Assembly: GCF_964204865.1 (NCBI RefSeq)
Contig: NC_135263.1
Span: forward strand, 17,219,426 to 17,283,425
Length of the DNA stretch: 64,000 nt
Reading direction: 5' to 3'
DNA from: Styela clava
Lineage: Eukaryota; Chordata; Ascidiacea; Stolidobranchia; Styelidae
Positions 14,345 through 25,589 of this stretch are shown here, piece after piece (position 1 is the stretch's first letter; each line of letters opens with the position of its first letter). Under the pieces are notes generated by a model. That model was not told where the DNA came from. It searched no databases and was given only the letters and a program-made list of their open reading frames with translations. The position numbers were made by a program, and so were the translations under genes.

Positions 14345-17300
14345 GATATCGTGACACCGACAAAAGAAGAAAAGTATTAACAGGGCTCTGCCATGGCTTT
14401 TTTGTTTTTAATATTTTATTTGTCATAGATAGATTTAGATTCTTTACCCCTATTAGGAATACCCGCCATTAGGAAGAATAGGGTTTATATTAGGCTTAGA
14501 TATTTTTAATGGTATTCTAGCTTCTCAGGCACAAAACTATGGAGACATTGGAAAAATCAAGAAAAGACGGATAGAAGGAAAATCTACAAATTACATGTAA
14601 ATATTTTTCGAATTTTATGAGGCTTAGATATTTTTTATGGTATTCTAGCTTCTCAGGCACAGAATTATGAAAAAGTAAGAAAAAGACTGATACAAGGAAA
14701 CAATGAAGAAATTAGGAGAAGACTGAAACAAGGAAAATCTACAAATTGAATGAAAATATTCTTACAAATTTTATTAGGCTTAGATAATATTATCTTAGCT
14801 TCTAAGGCACAAAAGTTTGGAGTCACTGAAGAAATTGAAAGAAGACGGAACCAGAGACAAATCTAAAATACCGGTAAATATGTTAAATTTGTTTCACTAG
14901 GCAGGCTTACTTTATTTTTTTTTGTTTTTAATATTTTATTTGTTATAGATAGCTTTATATTCAATCCCCAAATTAGAAATACCCCATAGATTTAGATTCA
15001 TTCCCCAAATTAGTAATACCCCCCCATTAGAAATAATAGGGTTTTTATTGGGCTTAGATATTTTTAAAGTTATTCTAGCTTCTCAGGCACAGAATTATGA
15101 AGAAGTAAGAAAAGACTGATACAAGGAAACAATGAAGAAATTAGGAAAAGACTGAAACAAGGAAAATCTACAAATTGAATGTAAATATTTTTACAAATTT
15201 TATTAGGCCTAGATAATATTATCCTAGCTTCCCAGGCACAAAATTTTGAAGTCACTGAAGAAATTGAAAGAAGACCGAACCAGAAACAACTCTAAAATAC
15301 CGGTAAATATGTTACATTTGTTTCATTAAGCAGGCTTACTTAATTTTTTTTTTTGTTTTTAATATTTTATTTGTTATAGATAGATTTAGATTCATTCCTC
15401 AAATTAGGAATACCCGATAGATTTAGATTCATTCCCCAAATTAGAAATACCCGCCATTAGAAATAATAGGGTTTTCATTAGGCTTAGATATTTTAATGTT
15501 TTTCTAGCTTCTCAGGCACACAACCATGAAGACACTGAAAAAGTCAAGAAAAGACGGATAGAAGGAAAATCTACAAATTACATGTAAATATTTTTCGATT
15601 TTTATGAGGCTTAAATATTTTTAATGGTATTCTAGCTTCTCAGGCACGGAATTATGAAGAAGTAAGAAAAGACTGATACAAGGAAACAATGAAGAAATTA
15701 GGAAAAGACTGAAACAAGGAAAATCTACGGATTGAATGTAAATATTTTTACTAATTTTATTAGGCTTAGATAATATTATCTTAGCTTCTCAGGCGCAGAA
15801 TTTTGAAGGCACTGAAGAAAGTGAAAGAAGACGGAACCAGAGAAAAATCTAAAATACCGGTAAATATGTTACATTTGTTTCATTGGGCAGGCTCACTTTT
15901 TTATTTAGTGTTCATTTCGATTTTAATTGGATATAATGTTTTTCTAATTATATTATTACTGACACAATAATGCACCAAGTACTATGTTTATTGCTGGCAT
16001 TTAATATTTAATAATAAAGCTCTTTTTAGTACTATACTGTATCCATACTTGTCTATCTTATTTGTCATAATCATTATTTTCTCTTCTATTTTTGAGATAT
16101 TTTCAACTGGAAAAGATATCGTGTCACCGACAAAAGAAGAAAAGTATTAACAGGGCTAACCATGGCTTTTCTTGTTTTTAATATTTTATTTGTTATAGAT
16201 AGATTTTGATTCTTTACCCCCATTAGGAATACCCGCCATTAGGAAGAATAGGGTTTTTATTAGGCTTAGATATTTTTAATGGTATTCTAGCTTCTCAGGC
16301 ACAAAACTATGAAGACACTGGAAAAATCAGAAAAAGACGGATAGAAGGAAAATCTACAAATTACATGTAAATATTTTTCGAATTTTATGAGGCTTAGATA
16401 TTTTTTATGGTATTCTAGCTTCTCAGGCACAGAATTATGAAGAAGTAAGAAAAAACTGATACAAGGAAACAATGAAGAAATTAGAAGACTGAAACAAGGA
16501 AAATCCACAAATTGAATGTAAATATTTTTACAAATTTTATTAGGCTTAGATAATATTATCTTAGCTTCTCAGGCACAGAATTTTGAAGGCACTGAAGAAA
16601 TTGAAAGAAGACGGAACCAGAGATAAATCTAAAATACCGGTAAATATGTTACATTTGTTTCACTAGGCAGGCTTACTTTATTTATTTTTTTTTAATATTT
16701 TATTTGTTATAGATAGCTTTAGATTCATTCCCCAAATTAGGAATACCCGATAGATTTAGATTCATTCCCCAAATTATTAATACCCGCCATTAGAAATAAT
16801 AGGGTTTTTATTAGGCTTAGATATTTTTAATGTTATTCTAGCTTCTCAGGCACACAACTTTGAAGACATCGAAAAAGTCAAGAAAAGACGGATATAAGGA
16901 AAATCTACAAATTACATGTAAATATTTTTCGAATTTTATGAGGCTTAGATATTTTTAATGGTATTCTAGCTTCTCAGGCACAGAATTATGAAGAAAAAGA
17001 CTGATACAAGGAAACAATGAAGAAATTAGGAAAAGACTGAAACAAGGAAAATCTACAAATTGAATGTAAATAATTTTACAAATTTTATTAGGCTTAGATA
17101 TTGTTAATATTTTCTTAGCTTCTCAGGCACAGAATTTTGAAGGCACTGAAGAAAGTGAAAGAAGACGGAACCAGAGACAAATCTAAAATACCGGTAAATA
17201 TGTTACATTTGTTTCATTAGGCATCATTAGGCAAGCTTACTTTTTCATTTAGTGTTCATTTCGATTTTAATTGGATTTAATGTTTTTTCTAATTATAATA

Positions 17301-18687
17301 TTACTGATACAATAATGCACCAAGTATCATGTTTATTGCTGGCATTTAATATTTAATAATAAAGCTCTTTTTAGTACTATGCTGTATCCATACTTGCCTA
17401 TCTTATTTGTCATAATCATTATTTTCTCTTCTATTTTTGAGATATTTTCAACTGGAAACGATATCGTGACACCGACGAAAGAAGAAAAGTATTAACAGGG
17501 CTAGCCATGGCTTTTTTGTTTTTAATATTTTATTTGTCATAGATAGATTTAGATTCTTTACCCCCATTAGGAATACCCGCCATTAGGAAGAATAGGGTTT
17601 ATATTAGGCTTAGATATTTTTAATGGTATTCTAGCTTCTCAGGCACAAAACTATGGAGACATTGGAAAAATCAAGAAAAGACGGATAGAAGGAAAATCTA
17701 CAAATTACATGTAAATATTTTTCGAATTTTATGAGGCTTAGATATTTTTTATGGTATTCTAGCTTCTCAGGCACAGAATTATGAAAAAGTAAGAAAAAGA
17801 CTGATACAAGGAAACAATGAAGAAATTAGGAGAAGACTGAAACAAGGAAAATCTACAAATTGAATGTAAATATTTTTACAAATTTTATTAGGCTTAGATA
17901 ATATTATCTTAGCTTCTAAGGCACAAAAGTTTGGAGTCACTGAAGAAATTGAAAGAAGACGGAACCAGAGACAAATCTAAAATACCGGTAAATATGTTAC
18001 ATTTGTTTCACTAGGCAGGCTTACTTTATTTTTTTTTGTTTTTAATATTTTATTTGGTATAGATAGCTTTATATTCAATCCCCAAATTAGAAATACCCGA
18101 TAGATTTAGATTCATTCCCCAAATTAGTAATACCCCCCCATTAGAAATAATAGGGTTTTTATTGGGCTTAGATATTTTTTAAGTTATTCTAGCTTCTCAG
18201 GCACAGAATTCTGAAGAAGTAAGAAAAGACTGATACAAGGAAACAATGAAGAAATTAGGAAAAGACTGAAACAAGGAAAATCTACAAATTGAATGTAAAT
18301 ATTTTTACAAATTTTATTAGGCTTATTTATTGTTAATATTATCTAAGCTTCTCAGGCACAGAATTTTGAAGGCACTGAATAAAGTGAAAGAAGACTGAAC
18401 CAGAGAAAAATCTAAAATACCGGTAAATATGTTACATTTGTTTCATTAGGCATCATTAGGCAGACTTACTTTTTCATTTAGTGTTCATTTCGATTTTAAT
18501 TGGATATAATATTTTTTCTAATTATATTATTACTGATACAATAATGCACCAAGTATCATGTTTATTGCTGGCATTTAATATTTAATAATAAAGCTCTTTT
18601 TAGTACTATGCTGTATCCATACTTGCCTATCTTATTTGTCATAATCATTGTTTCTCTTCTATTTTTGAGATATTTTCAACTGGAAAC

Positions 18688-20463
18688 GATATCGTGACAC
18701 CGACAAAAGAAGAAAAGTATTAACAGGGCTCGCCATGGCTTTTTTTAAATATTTTATTTGTTATAGATAGATTTAGATTCTTTACCCCCATTAGGTATAC
18801 CCGCCAAGAGGAAGAATAGGGTTTTTATTAGGCTTAGATATTTTTAATGTTATTCTAGCTTCTCAGGCACACAACTATGAAGACACTGGAAAAATCAATA
18901 AAAGACGGATAGAAGAAAAATCTACAAATTACATGTAAATATTTTTCGAATTTTATGAGGCTTAGATATTTTTTATGGTTTTCTAGCGTCTCAGGCACAG
19001 AATTATGAAGAAGTAAGAAAAAGACTGATACAAGGAAACAATGAAGAAATTAGGACAAGACTTAAACAAGGAAAACCTACAAACTGAATGTAAATATTTT
19101 TACAAATTTTCTTAGTCTTAGATATTGTTGGTATTATCTTAGCTTCCCAGGCACAGAACACAGAACACACACAAAACAGAAGTCACTGACAAAATTGAAA
19201 GAAGACGGAACCAGAGTCAAATCTAAAATACCGGTAAATATGTTACATTTGTTTCATTAGGCAGGCTTACTTTATTTTTCTGATTATATTATTACTGATA
19301 CAATAATGCACCAAGTATCATGTTTATTGCTGGCATTTATTATTTAATATTAAAGCTTTTTTTAGTAATATGCTGTATCCATACTTGCCTATTTTATTTG
19401 TCATAATAAATATTTTCTCTTCTATTTTTGAGATATTTCCAACTGGAAACGATATTGTGACAACGATAAAAGAAGAAAAGTATTAACAGGGCTCGTCCTG
19501 GCTTTTTTGTTTTTAATATTTTATTTGTTATAGATAGATTAGTCCCATTCCCGCCATTAGCAATAATAGGGTTTTTAATAGGCTTAGATATTTTTAATAT
19601 TTTTGTAGCTTCTCAGGCACAGAACTATGAAGGCACTGGGAAAATTAAGAAAAGACGGTTACACGAAAAATTTACAAATCAAATATGTAAATATGCTTAC
19701 AAATTTTATTAGGCGTAGATATTTTTTATATTATTCTAGATTTTCAGGCACAGAATTATGGAAGCACTAAAGAAATTAGGAAAAGACTGATACAAGGAAG
19801 GTATTTTTACGAATTTTGTTAGGCTTAGATATTGTTAATATTGATTATCTCAGCTTCTCAGTCAAAGAATTTTGAAGACAATGAAGAAATTGAAAAAATA
19901 CGGGACCAGAGACGAATCTAAAATACCGGTAAATTTTCTACATGTGTTTCATTAGGCATGCTTACTTCTTCCATCTAGTGTTCATTTTGATTTTAGTTCG
20001 ATATAACAATTTTCTGATTATATTAATATTGATACAATAATGCACGGAGTATTCTGTTTTTTTCTGATCTTGAATATTTATTAATAAAGCTTTTTTACTA
20101 ATATGCCGTATACATATTTGCTTATCTTCTTTGTCTTAATCATCGTTTTCTCTATTTTTGAGATATTTACAACAGGAAACAGGATATCGTGACACCGACA
20201 AAAGAAGAAAAATATTAACAAGTCTTGCCATTGCTCTTTAGTTCCTAATGGTTTATTTGTTATAGATAGCTTTAGACCCATTCCCGCCATTAGAAATAAT
20301 TGGATTTTTATTAGGCTTAGATATTTTTAATGTTATTCTAGCTTCTCAGGCACAAAACTTTGAAGGCACTGAAGAACTTAAGAAAAGACTGATACAAGGA
20401 AAATCTACACATTACATGTAAGTATTTTTACGAATTTTATTAGGCTTAGATATCTTTAATGAT
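18688..20463 (+). repeat. Diverged right edge of the array
   Basis: The last three landmark units (starting at 18688, 19451 and 20183) still show the module heads, but with many more substitutions and indels than interior copies. Examples are GATATTG for GATATCG at 19451 and altered module heads near 19742 and 19855. The final recognisable spacer ends near 20463. After that the sequence is unique. Decay toward an edge is typical of tandem arrays homogenised internally. Confidence 0.85.
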
Positions 20464-21316
20464 AAGAAGTTCAATTAAAAGAATATCATTAATAAGTTTG
20501 ATTTTGTTGGATATTTTTATTAAATGCTATTTGTTTTCGGAAGATAACTTACCAAGAAATAGAAGAAGCCGAGCATTATCTGTGAAGACAATCACGATAA
20601 GGTATAGTATAATACATTAATGACTATGTTTTTATAATTTTGACAAGCCACTATTTGTGGGAGTCAACGTTTTGAGTGTCCATTGTGGTTTTATTGCTAT
20701 AGTCCTGTTTCCCAAATGGCCCAATCGTTTGGCATTTAAATATGGGCATAGGGCGTTTCAGATTTTTCTGGAGCGCGATAGGACCCCATCAACAAGTCCT
20801 AACGAGTGGGAAAACCGACACCCCTTGGGTCCACATGGAAGCTCGGTATTATATTTTGACAATTTAGAAAATACTTTTTTATTTTAAATGTTAAAAAATG
20901 CAATGTTACTATATGCAATGAATATAAATTACTTACAAATCTATTTGGATTATTTGATTAAATATGTGGTTACTCTCCACTTATTTTGGTATATGTTTTA
21001 GTTGTGTTTCGCATACATATAATAAATGGAGAAAATATGTCTGTACAATGAAAAATTTGCTATGTTCGATTTTGACAGTATTGTTCTATTCCGTATCGAA
21101 ATGGCAGATCTAGTCGGGCTAATAAATTATATAATTCTACCCAGCAGAATTGTCTGTATTATACAGTTATATTTATTAGTTGGACGCTTGAACCATAAGA
21201 AACCAGATTCAGAAATGAAATATTATAATGACACAATTAGACAAACAAACAATCAGATAAACAATGCTCGCAATTAGTTCACAGGGTTCCAGAAAGACTA
21301 CCAAAATAAATGCAGA
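20464..21316. other. No gene seen
   Basis: This is unique AT-rich sequence between the array and the minisatellite. Short open stretches at 20657-20887 and 21026-21277 have no recognisable domain, no good splice context and no repeated support. I see no RNA gene. Confidence 0.5.
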
Positions 21317-21433
21317 GGGTGAGCTTAGTCAGTTTTACTTTGTAACGTCATTCATGGGTGAGCGTAATCAGTTTTACTTTGTAACTTCATGCATGAGTGA
21401 GGGTAATCAGTTTTACTTTGTAACGTCATGCGG
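21317..21433 (+). repeat. 39-bp minisatellite, block 1
   Basis: Three tandem copies of a 39-bp unit start at 21317, 21356 and 21395. Each contains CAGTTTTACTTTGTAAC and a TCATGCAT-like end. A partial fourth copy follows to about 21450. Confidence 0.9.
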
Positions 21434-21449
21434 AGCGTAGTCTTTTTAC

Positions 21450-21740
21450 TTATCGATTTTAATCGGTAAGTATGTTGATAGGTATTTGTCTGTTTGTCTG
21501 TCTGTTAGATGCACGCGATATCTCACGAAAACGAGATTGAATCTGCTCCAGATTTTGCATGTGGATTCATCATATGTCGGACCAGAAGCCTATTGATTTT
21601 GGATGATTTATGTTGTATAATTAGCGAGTTATTCATTAATTAGTGATGGGACACAAGGTGTCACTATGGAGTAAGAGCTCTGTTTTGGGGGATCCCCTAA
21701 CTTTCGATCCATAAGTCTTCGGTTTCTGACCGATATTCTC
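21450..21740 (+). repeat. Probable dispersed repeat between two minisatellite blocks
   Basis: It begins with a TGTCTGTTTGTCTGTCTGTT tract, then a segment rich in CGATATCTCACGAAAACGAG-type sequence. There is no open frame of note. The tract plus the 'resistant-to-drift' look resembles dispersed non-coding repeats found in many invertebrates, but only one copy is in this window, so the assignment is tentative. Confidence 0.4.
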
Positions 21741-21894
21741 GTTTTACTTCTGTATCCTCATGCATGGGTGAGTGAGCGTAGTCAGTTTCATTTTGTAACG
21801 TCATGCATGGGTGAGGGAAGTCGGCTTCACTTTGTAAATTCAGTCATGAGTAAACGTAGTCAGTTTTAACTTGTAACTTCATGCATGAGTAACT
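21741..21894 (+). repeat. 39-bp minisatellite, block 2 (degenerate)
   Basis: Further copies of the unit at 21317 recur here, with GGGTGAG..., CAGTTT.A.TTTGTAAC and TCATGCATG motifs, separated from block 1 by about 300 bp. Copies vary in length and sequence. The two blocks may be remnants of one array split by an insertion. Confidence 0.75.
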
Positions 21895-22577
21895 GATTAT
21901 AGAATCGGGAGAGCGAACAAAACCTCGAGTGAAGTTTGAAACGTACCGGTACAGATATTAGATGGAAAGGTATTGATAAGAGAAGTAGTACGTGTTCGCT
22001 CACCCCAAAGTAAAAAAACTAATTAACGCACGCACGCACACACACACACACATACACACAATCATCGAGACATGATAAAAAAAAGCGAGACTCAAAATCA
22101 ATTAAATTACTCAGTAAAAACTAACAGTAAAACTCGGTAAAAACTAACTCGCCATGCGACGGCGATCAACGGGTTAGCCTGCAACTGTACGGTAGTGACT
22201 AGTGACAGAGTGAAGTTAAGGCTGTTTTTTTAATACAGAAATATCCCTTACGTGTTTTAAGTTAACTTTCTGATTTTTTTGTAGAGGCATAGAGACAATA
22301 CCGGTATCGGATTTATTGGCTGGTTTGGTTTTTATTAGAGCCGTTGGGACATTGTCAGACTGCTACTGTGATATGTCTTGGAACCAGGTAAGATAACTTC
22401 AATATTTTGTAACTTGTATCAAGTTCGTGTATTTGAAACAAATAACTGGCTACAGGGAATACTCTTTGGGTGAGCGAACACGTACCTTCTTTCATCAATA
22501 CCTTCCCACCTAAAATCTGTACGCTTTATTTAAACCTTGGTACTTGAGGTTTCATTTGCTTTCCCGATTCAATAATC
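21895..22577. repeat. Long inverted repeat around the PEF1 5' end
   Basis: The left arm 21895-22006 (from GATTATAGAATCGGG to CGTGTTCGCTCACCC) is complementary, with scattered mismatches, to the right arm 22464-22577 (from GGGTGAGCGAACACGTAC to CCCGATTCAATAATC). The arms are about 112 bp and are separated by about 457 bp, which contains the PEF1 start exon at 22373. It could be an inserted foldback element or an inverted duplication. No target duplication was identified. Confidence 0.8.
22027..22060 (+). repeat. CA-rich microsatellite
   Basis: A run of GCAC units followed by CA dinucleotides with one TA interruption, about 34 bp, just inside the left inverted arm. Confidence 0.9.
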
Positions 22578-25307
22578 AATTTAATTTATTTTTATCAATT
22601 ATTTTATTGTCTATTGCTGATTATGGAGTCGAAATAAACTTATACTCTCCCACCGCACTTCTAATTAGACTACTTCGCATTGGGTTAAATATGTAACTTC
22701 TATTATATTTATTGTGACCTTCTAGTTAACCTAGCTTGGTTATTCATGACAATAGAAGGAACAAGAGTGCAGTATAGCTGTGTTTTTTAATCATATCTAA
22801 TCAACAGCCAGACTTTTTCAATTGAGACCAATTCTGCAATTTGAGTAGGCCACATTTTTACATCTGATTTACACCTTTTTAGGATTTGTATATGTACTTT
22901 TTTTTTTTAAAACAACAGCCTCCCAGATATGGTCAGCCTCGAGGATATGCTCCACCACCCCCACAGGCACAAGGATATGCCCCATCACAGGCACAAGGAT
23001 ATGCCCCACCACCCCCACAGGCACAAGGATATGCCCCACCACCTCCACGGGCACAAGGATATGCTCCAACTCAGCATGCACCACCACCAGGTGTAGATCC
23101 AAATGCATTCCACTGGTTTCAGGTCTCTATTTGGTCTGTTGACTATTTAGCAACCTATTTATTCTCTGCAACTTATTTGTTGTTGCTCATAACCTTATGC
23201 GATGAGGTTCATTATTCCATTTGTATAAAAGAAATTGAGCCTCAAAATCTAATCGCCCATTGTTTGAAATGTATTAAATATTCATTGATTAATGTGTTAT
23301 GGTATACCAACTTTTACATCCCATGCTATAGTCCCAACGGTGGGCAAATCGCAGCTCTCCGGAGTTTTTGTGCGGCTCTTTTCGCTGGTAATAATTATAT
23401 ATTATCTAAATTTAACTAAGAGAAACTGTAGCGTAACAGTTTTATTTTTTTAATTCATTAAGCGGTTGAAGAATATATACTTTTTTGCCCACCCCTGCTA
23501 TAGTCTAATGGAATTTACAATAGATTGTTTCTAACTACAAACACTTTCAGACTGTAGATCAGGATAGATCTGGTCGTATATCATCTAACGAGTTGCAAAC
23601 TGCTCTAATGAACAATAAAATGAAACAGTTCAACTCTGAAACATGCAGACTAATGATAGGAATGTTTGATAAAGACAGGTATGATATAAATTATAATGCC
23701 ATCCATACCATAGATTCCTAAAACAATGAAATCGTTTGATTCATTAAGGCCTATCAATGTGATATTCGAATATTGCAAAATCATATTCCAGTCAACAGTG
23801 GTTGTGGCTATCCATTATTATGGCCATTCAATGGTTACCACATATTTCTGGAAAAAATGATTGATCTCTTGGTGACTTAAACTGGTCATCATAATTGCTG
23901 AATATATCATCATCTAGTAATTCAGAAAATGTTTCAATTCATGTTCCTTGCTTAAAAACTTTAAAATGTCTAAGTTAGTCCAATTTACATTTGTTCTGTG
24001 CATACAACAATGAGCAAATATTTGTTCAAAATGTATTTAAAATAAAATTGAAATTACTTCTGAATATCAAATGCATTTTTTTCAGTGATGGATTGATAGA
24101 CATGTATGAGTTTTCCGCCCTCTGGGCTTATATACAGCAATGGAGACAATGTTTCGATTCATTTGACACTGATAGGTCTGGAAATATTGATGCTAATGAA
24201 CTGTTAAAAGCATTACACACATTCGGTTATAGATTGTAAGTATTAATTATTAATAAGCTCCATAGTTTTCTGAATGTAGAATTGTTTACAAATATCCACA
24301 AAAGATCACTGATGGGTAAGAAATGGTAAGTTTTAGCATCAGATACTACACATTAAAATTTGAGCTCTATTATCCGAATGTGAATACAACAGATGATCAT
24401 TGGTAATTCCTACTTTCTTTTGTCATCAATAACTACAAGTAAAGCCTAGCTATGGCGATTGCAGATTGGTTAAATAAATCAAGTTTGTTTGTTAATAAGA
24501 AAGCATTTTCAAAAATAAACAATATGTGACACCGAACTTACATGTTACATTAGACACAATAGCTTGATGAATATTCAAAATCAGCACTTATAGCACAATG
24601 TTAAGCCAGACTTTTAACGTAACCACTGTTTTTTTACATACGACTCTTTCTTTTAGATCACATCAGTTTTGCCAATTAATTGTGAGGTTGTTTGATCGAA
24701 GTTCAGTAAATACAATCGATTTCGATGATTTTATACAAGTCTCTGTTATGTTGAAAAATTTAACTGATAAGTTTCGCCAAAAAGATACGCATCAGAAAGG
24801 AATTGTCCAATTAGGATATGAAGAGGTATGTTGTGTTTTATTCTGGTTAGAAACTGAATTGATGTAAACTTTCGTTCATACAAAACCTGAATATTTTACT
24901 ATTTTAGATATATTTTTAGAGGTAATTTTTATAATGTTATATTGAATTAAACTCTAATGCAAGATGAATAAGTAGCTTATATTGTTAACGAAATTTGATT
25001 TCAAACAATAGGTTGTTTCCAAATTTATATCCTATTTACCAGTGCCAACCGAATAAATAGATAGATAGTTGAATATATTATATATGACAAATTGAGATTT
25101 AGTCCGAGCATCCCTGACTGATTGAGATATATTCTTTTATCGTATGTACTTATCACCTGTATTTTTATTTTTTGTTATAATTTCTGCTTCTATTTATTCT
25201 TGAATGCTTTGTGTGTGCTAAAAAATTGTTGAAAGTTGTGATGTATTATATAAATTTGTGCTTAATTTTTTTTTCAGTTTTTGGTGATGGCATTGGATGG
25301 CCGATGA
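22373..25307 (+). CDS. PEF1: Peflin (penta-EF-hand calcium-binding protein), 6 exons, 231 aa
   Basis: Exons: 22373-22387, 22919-23122, 23551-23678, 24086-24235, 24657-24825, 25278-25307 (stop TGA). The sum is 696 nt, and all junctions are GT/AG with compatible phase. The 5-residue first exon (MSWNQ) is the weakest part. Residues 6-55 are a Pro/Gln/Gly/Tyr-rich tract with repeated AQGYAPPPP units, the hallmark of the peflin N-terminus. The sequence GVDPNAFHWFQ then leads into the EF-hands. Loop 1 is at residues 76-87 (D76, D78, S80, E87), loop 2 at 113-124 (D113, D115, D117, D121, E124) and loop 3 at 143-154 (D143, D145, S147, D151, E154). EF4 (DRSSVNTIDFDD) and EF5 (KDTHQKGIVQLGYEE) are degenerate. 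In the family, peflin dimerises with ALG-2/PDCD6 and acts in Ca2+-dependent ER-to-Golgi transport and as a CUL3-KLHL12 co-adaptor. The donor after exon 2 (GTCTCT) is weak but keeps the frame. Confidence 0.93.
22919..23070 (+). repeat. Coding minisatellite (about 30-bp unit) in PEF1 exon 2
   Basis: Repeated CAGGCACAAGGATATGCCCC units encode AQGYAP(PPPQ) blocks. Four AQGYAP blocks are present, one of them shortened to AQGYAPSQ. Near-identical codon use shows recent DNA-level duplication, so copy number may vary between individuals. Confidence 0.85.
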
Positions 25308-25580
25308 AAGATAATCAGCAATCAGACATTTTCTCCACAGTTTTATTCAATTCAATATGCACTTCTGTCACGATCCCGCATTCCAATTAATTATGCCTCT
25401 GTATCCAATTTTATATTATATGCTCATTTGTGTGTTTTATTAATTGTATTAAATAATTAATTTGCTTCTGGGGTAATGCAATTACGGATAGGTAGATCTT
25501 TTGTGTAATGTTCTTTTTATTTTCTGGTAATCATATCAGTGGTTTCCAAAGTTTTGTATTCACATCTCAATGATGCACTA

Positions 25581-25586
25581 AATAAA
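25581..25586 (+). terminator. Candidate PEF1 polyadenylation signal
   Basis: AATAAA lies 274 nt after the PEF1 stop codon, within AT-rich 3' UTR-like sequence. It is the first clear AATAAA I see downstream of the gene. Confidence 0.6.
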
Positions 25587-25589
25587 CAA

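Larger units (their letters stand above)
1..20463. repeat. Large higher-order tandem repeat array (satellite-like)
   Basis: The whole stretch consists of repeated modules that begin with CTTCTCAGGCAC, continue with 65-90 bp of purine-rich sequence on the + strand, and are separated by AT-rich spacers containing TTAGGCTTAGATATTT. Three module types recur: A (CACAACTATGAAGACACTGG...), B (AATTATGAAGAAGTAAG...) and C (AATTTTGAAG.CACTGAAG...). A longer segment with GGAAACGATATCGTG..ACC recurs as a landmark. I place GATATCG or its one-base variant at 51, 2254, 3579, 4364, 5703, 7005, 8766, 10661, 12516, 13553, 14345, 16115, 17460, 18688, 19451 and 20183. Spacings run from 732 to 2203 bp, so unit length varies by gain or loss of A/B/C modules. 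The array continues beyond the left edge and ends at about 20463. Open frames in it are copy-specific by-products of the repeat and are not annotated as genes. Confidence 0.97.

Noticed and set aside
7176..16508. Four identical 73-residue minus-strand frames (MDFPCFSLLISS...)
   Set aside because: Identity reflects recent duplication of the repeat unit. Frames begin and end at arbitrary points and are not kept in more diverged units.
1..20463. Possible spliced-leader RNA or CRISPR-like array
   Set aside because: The modules are too long and lack an Sm-site/hairpin design. Spacers are themselves repeated rather than unique, so neither idea fits.
20657..20887. 76-residue frame with HCGFIAIVLFPKWPNRL
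   Set aside because: Single-exon frame with no domain, no start context and no flanking gene structure.
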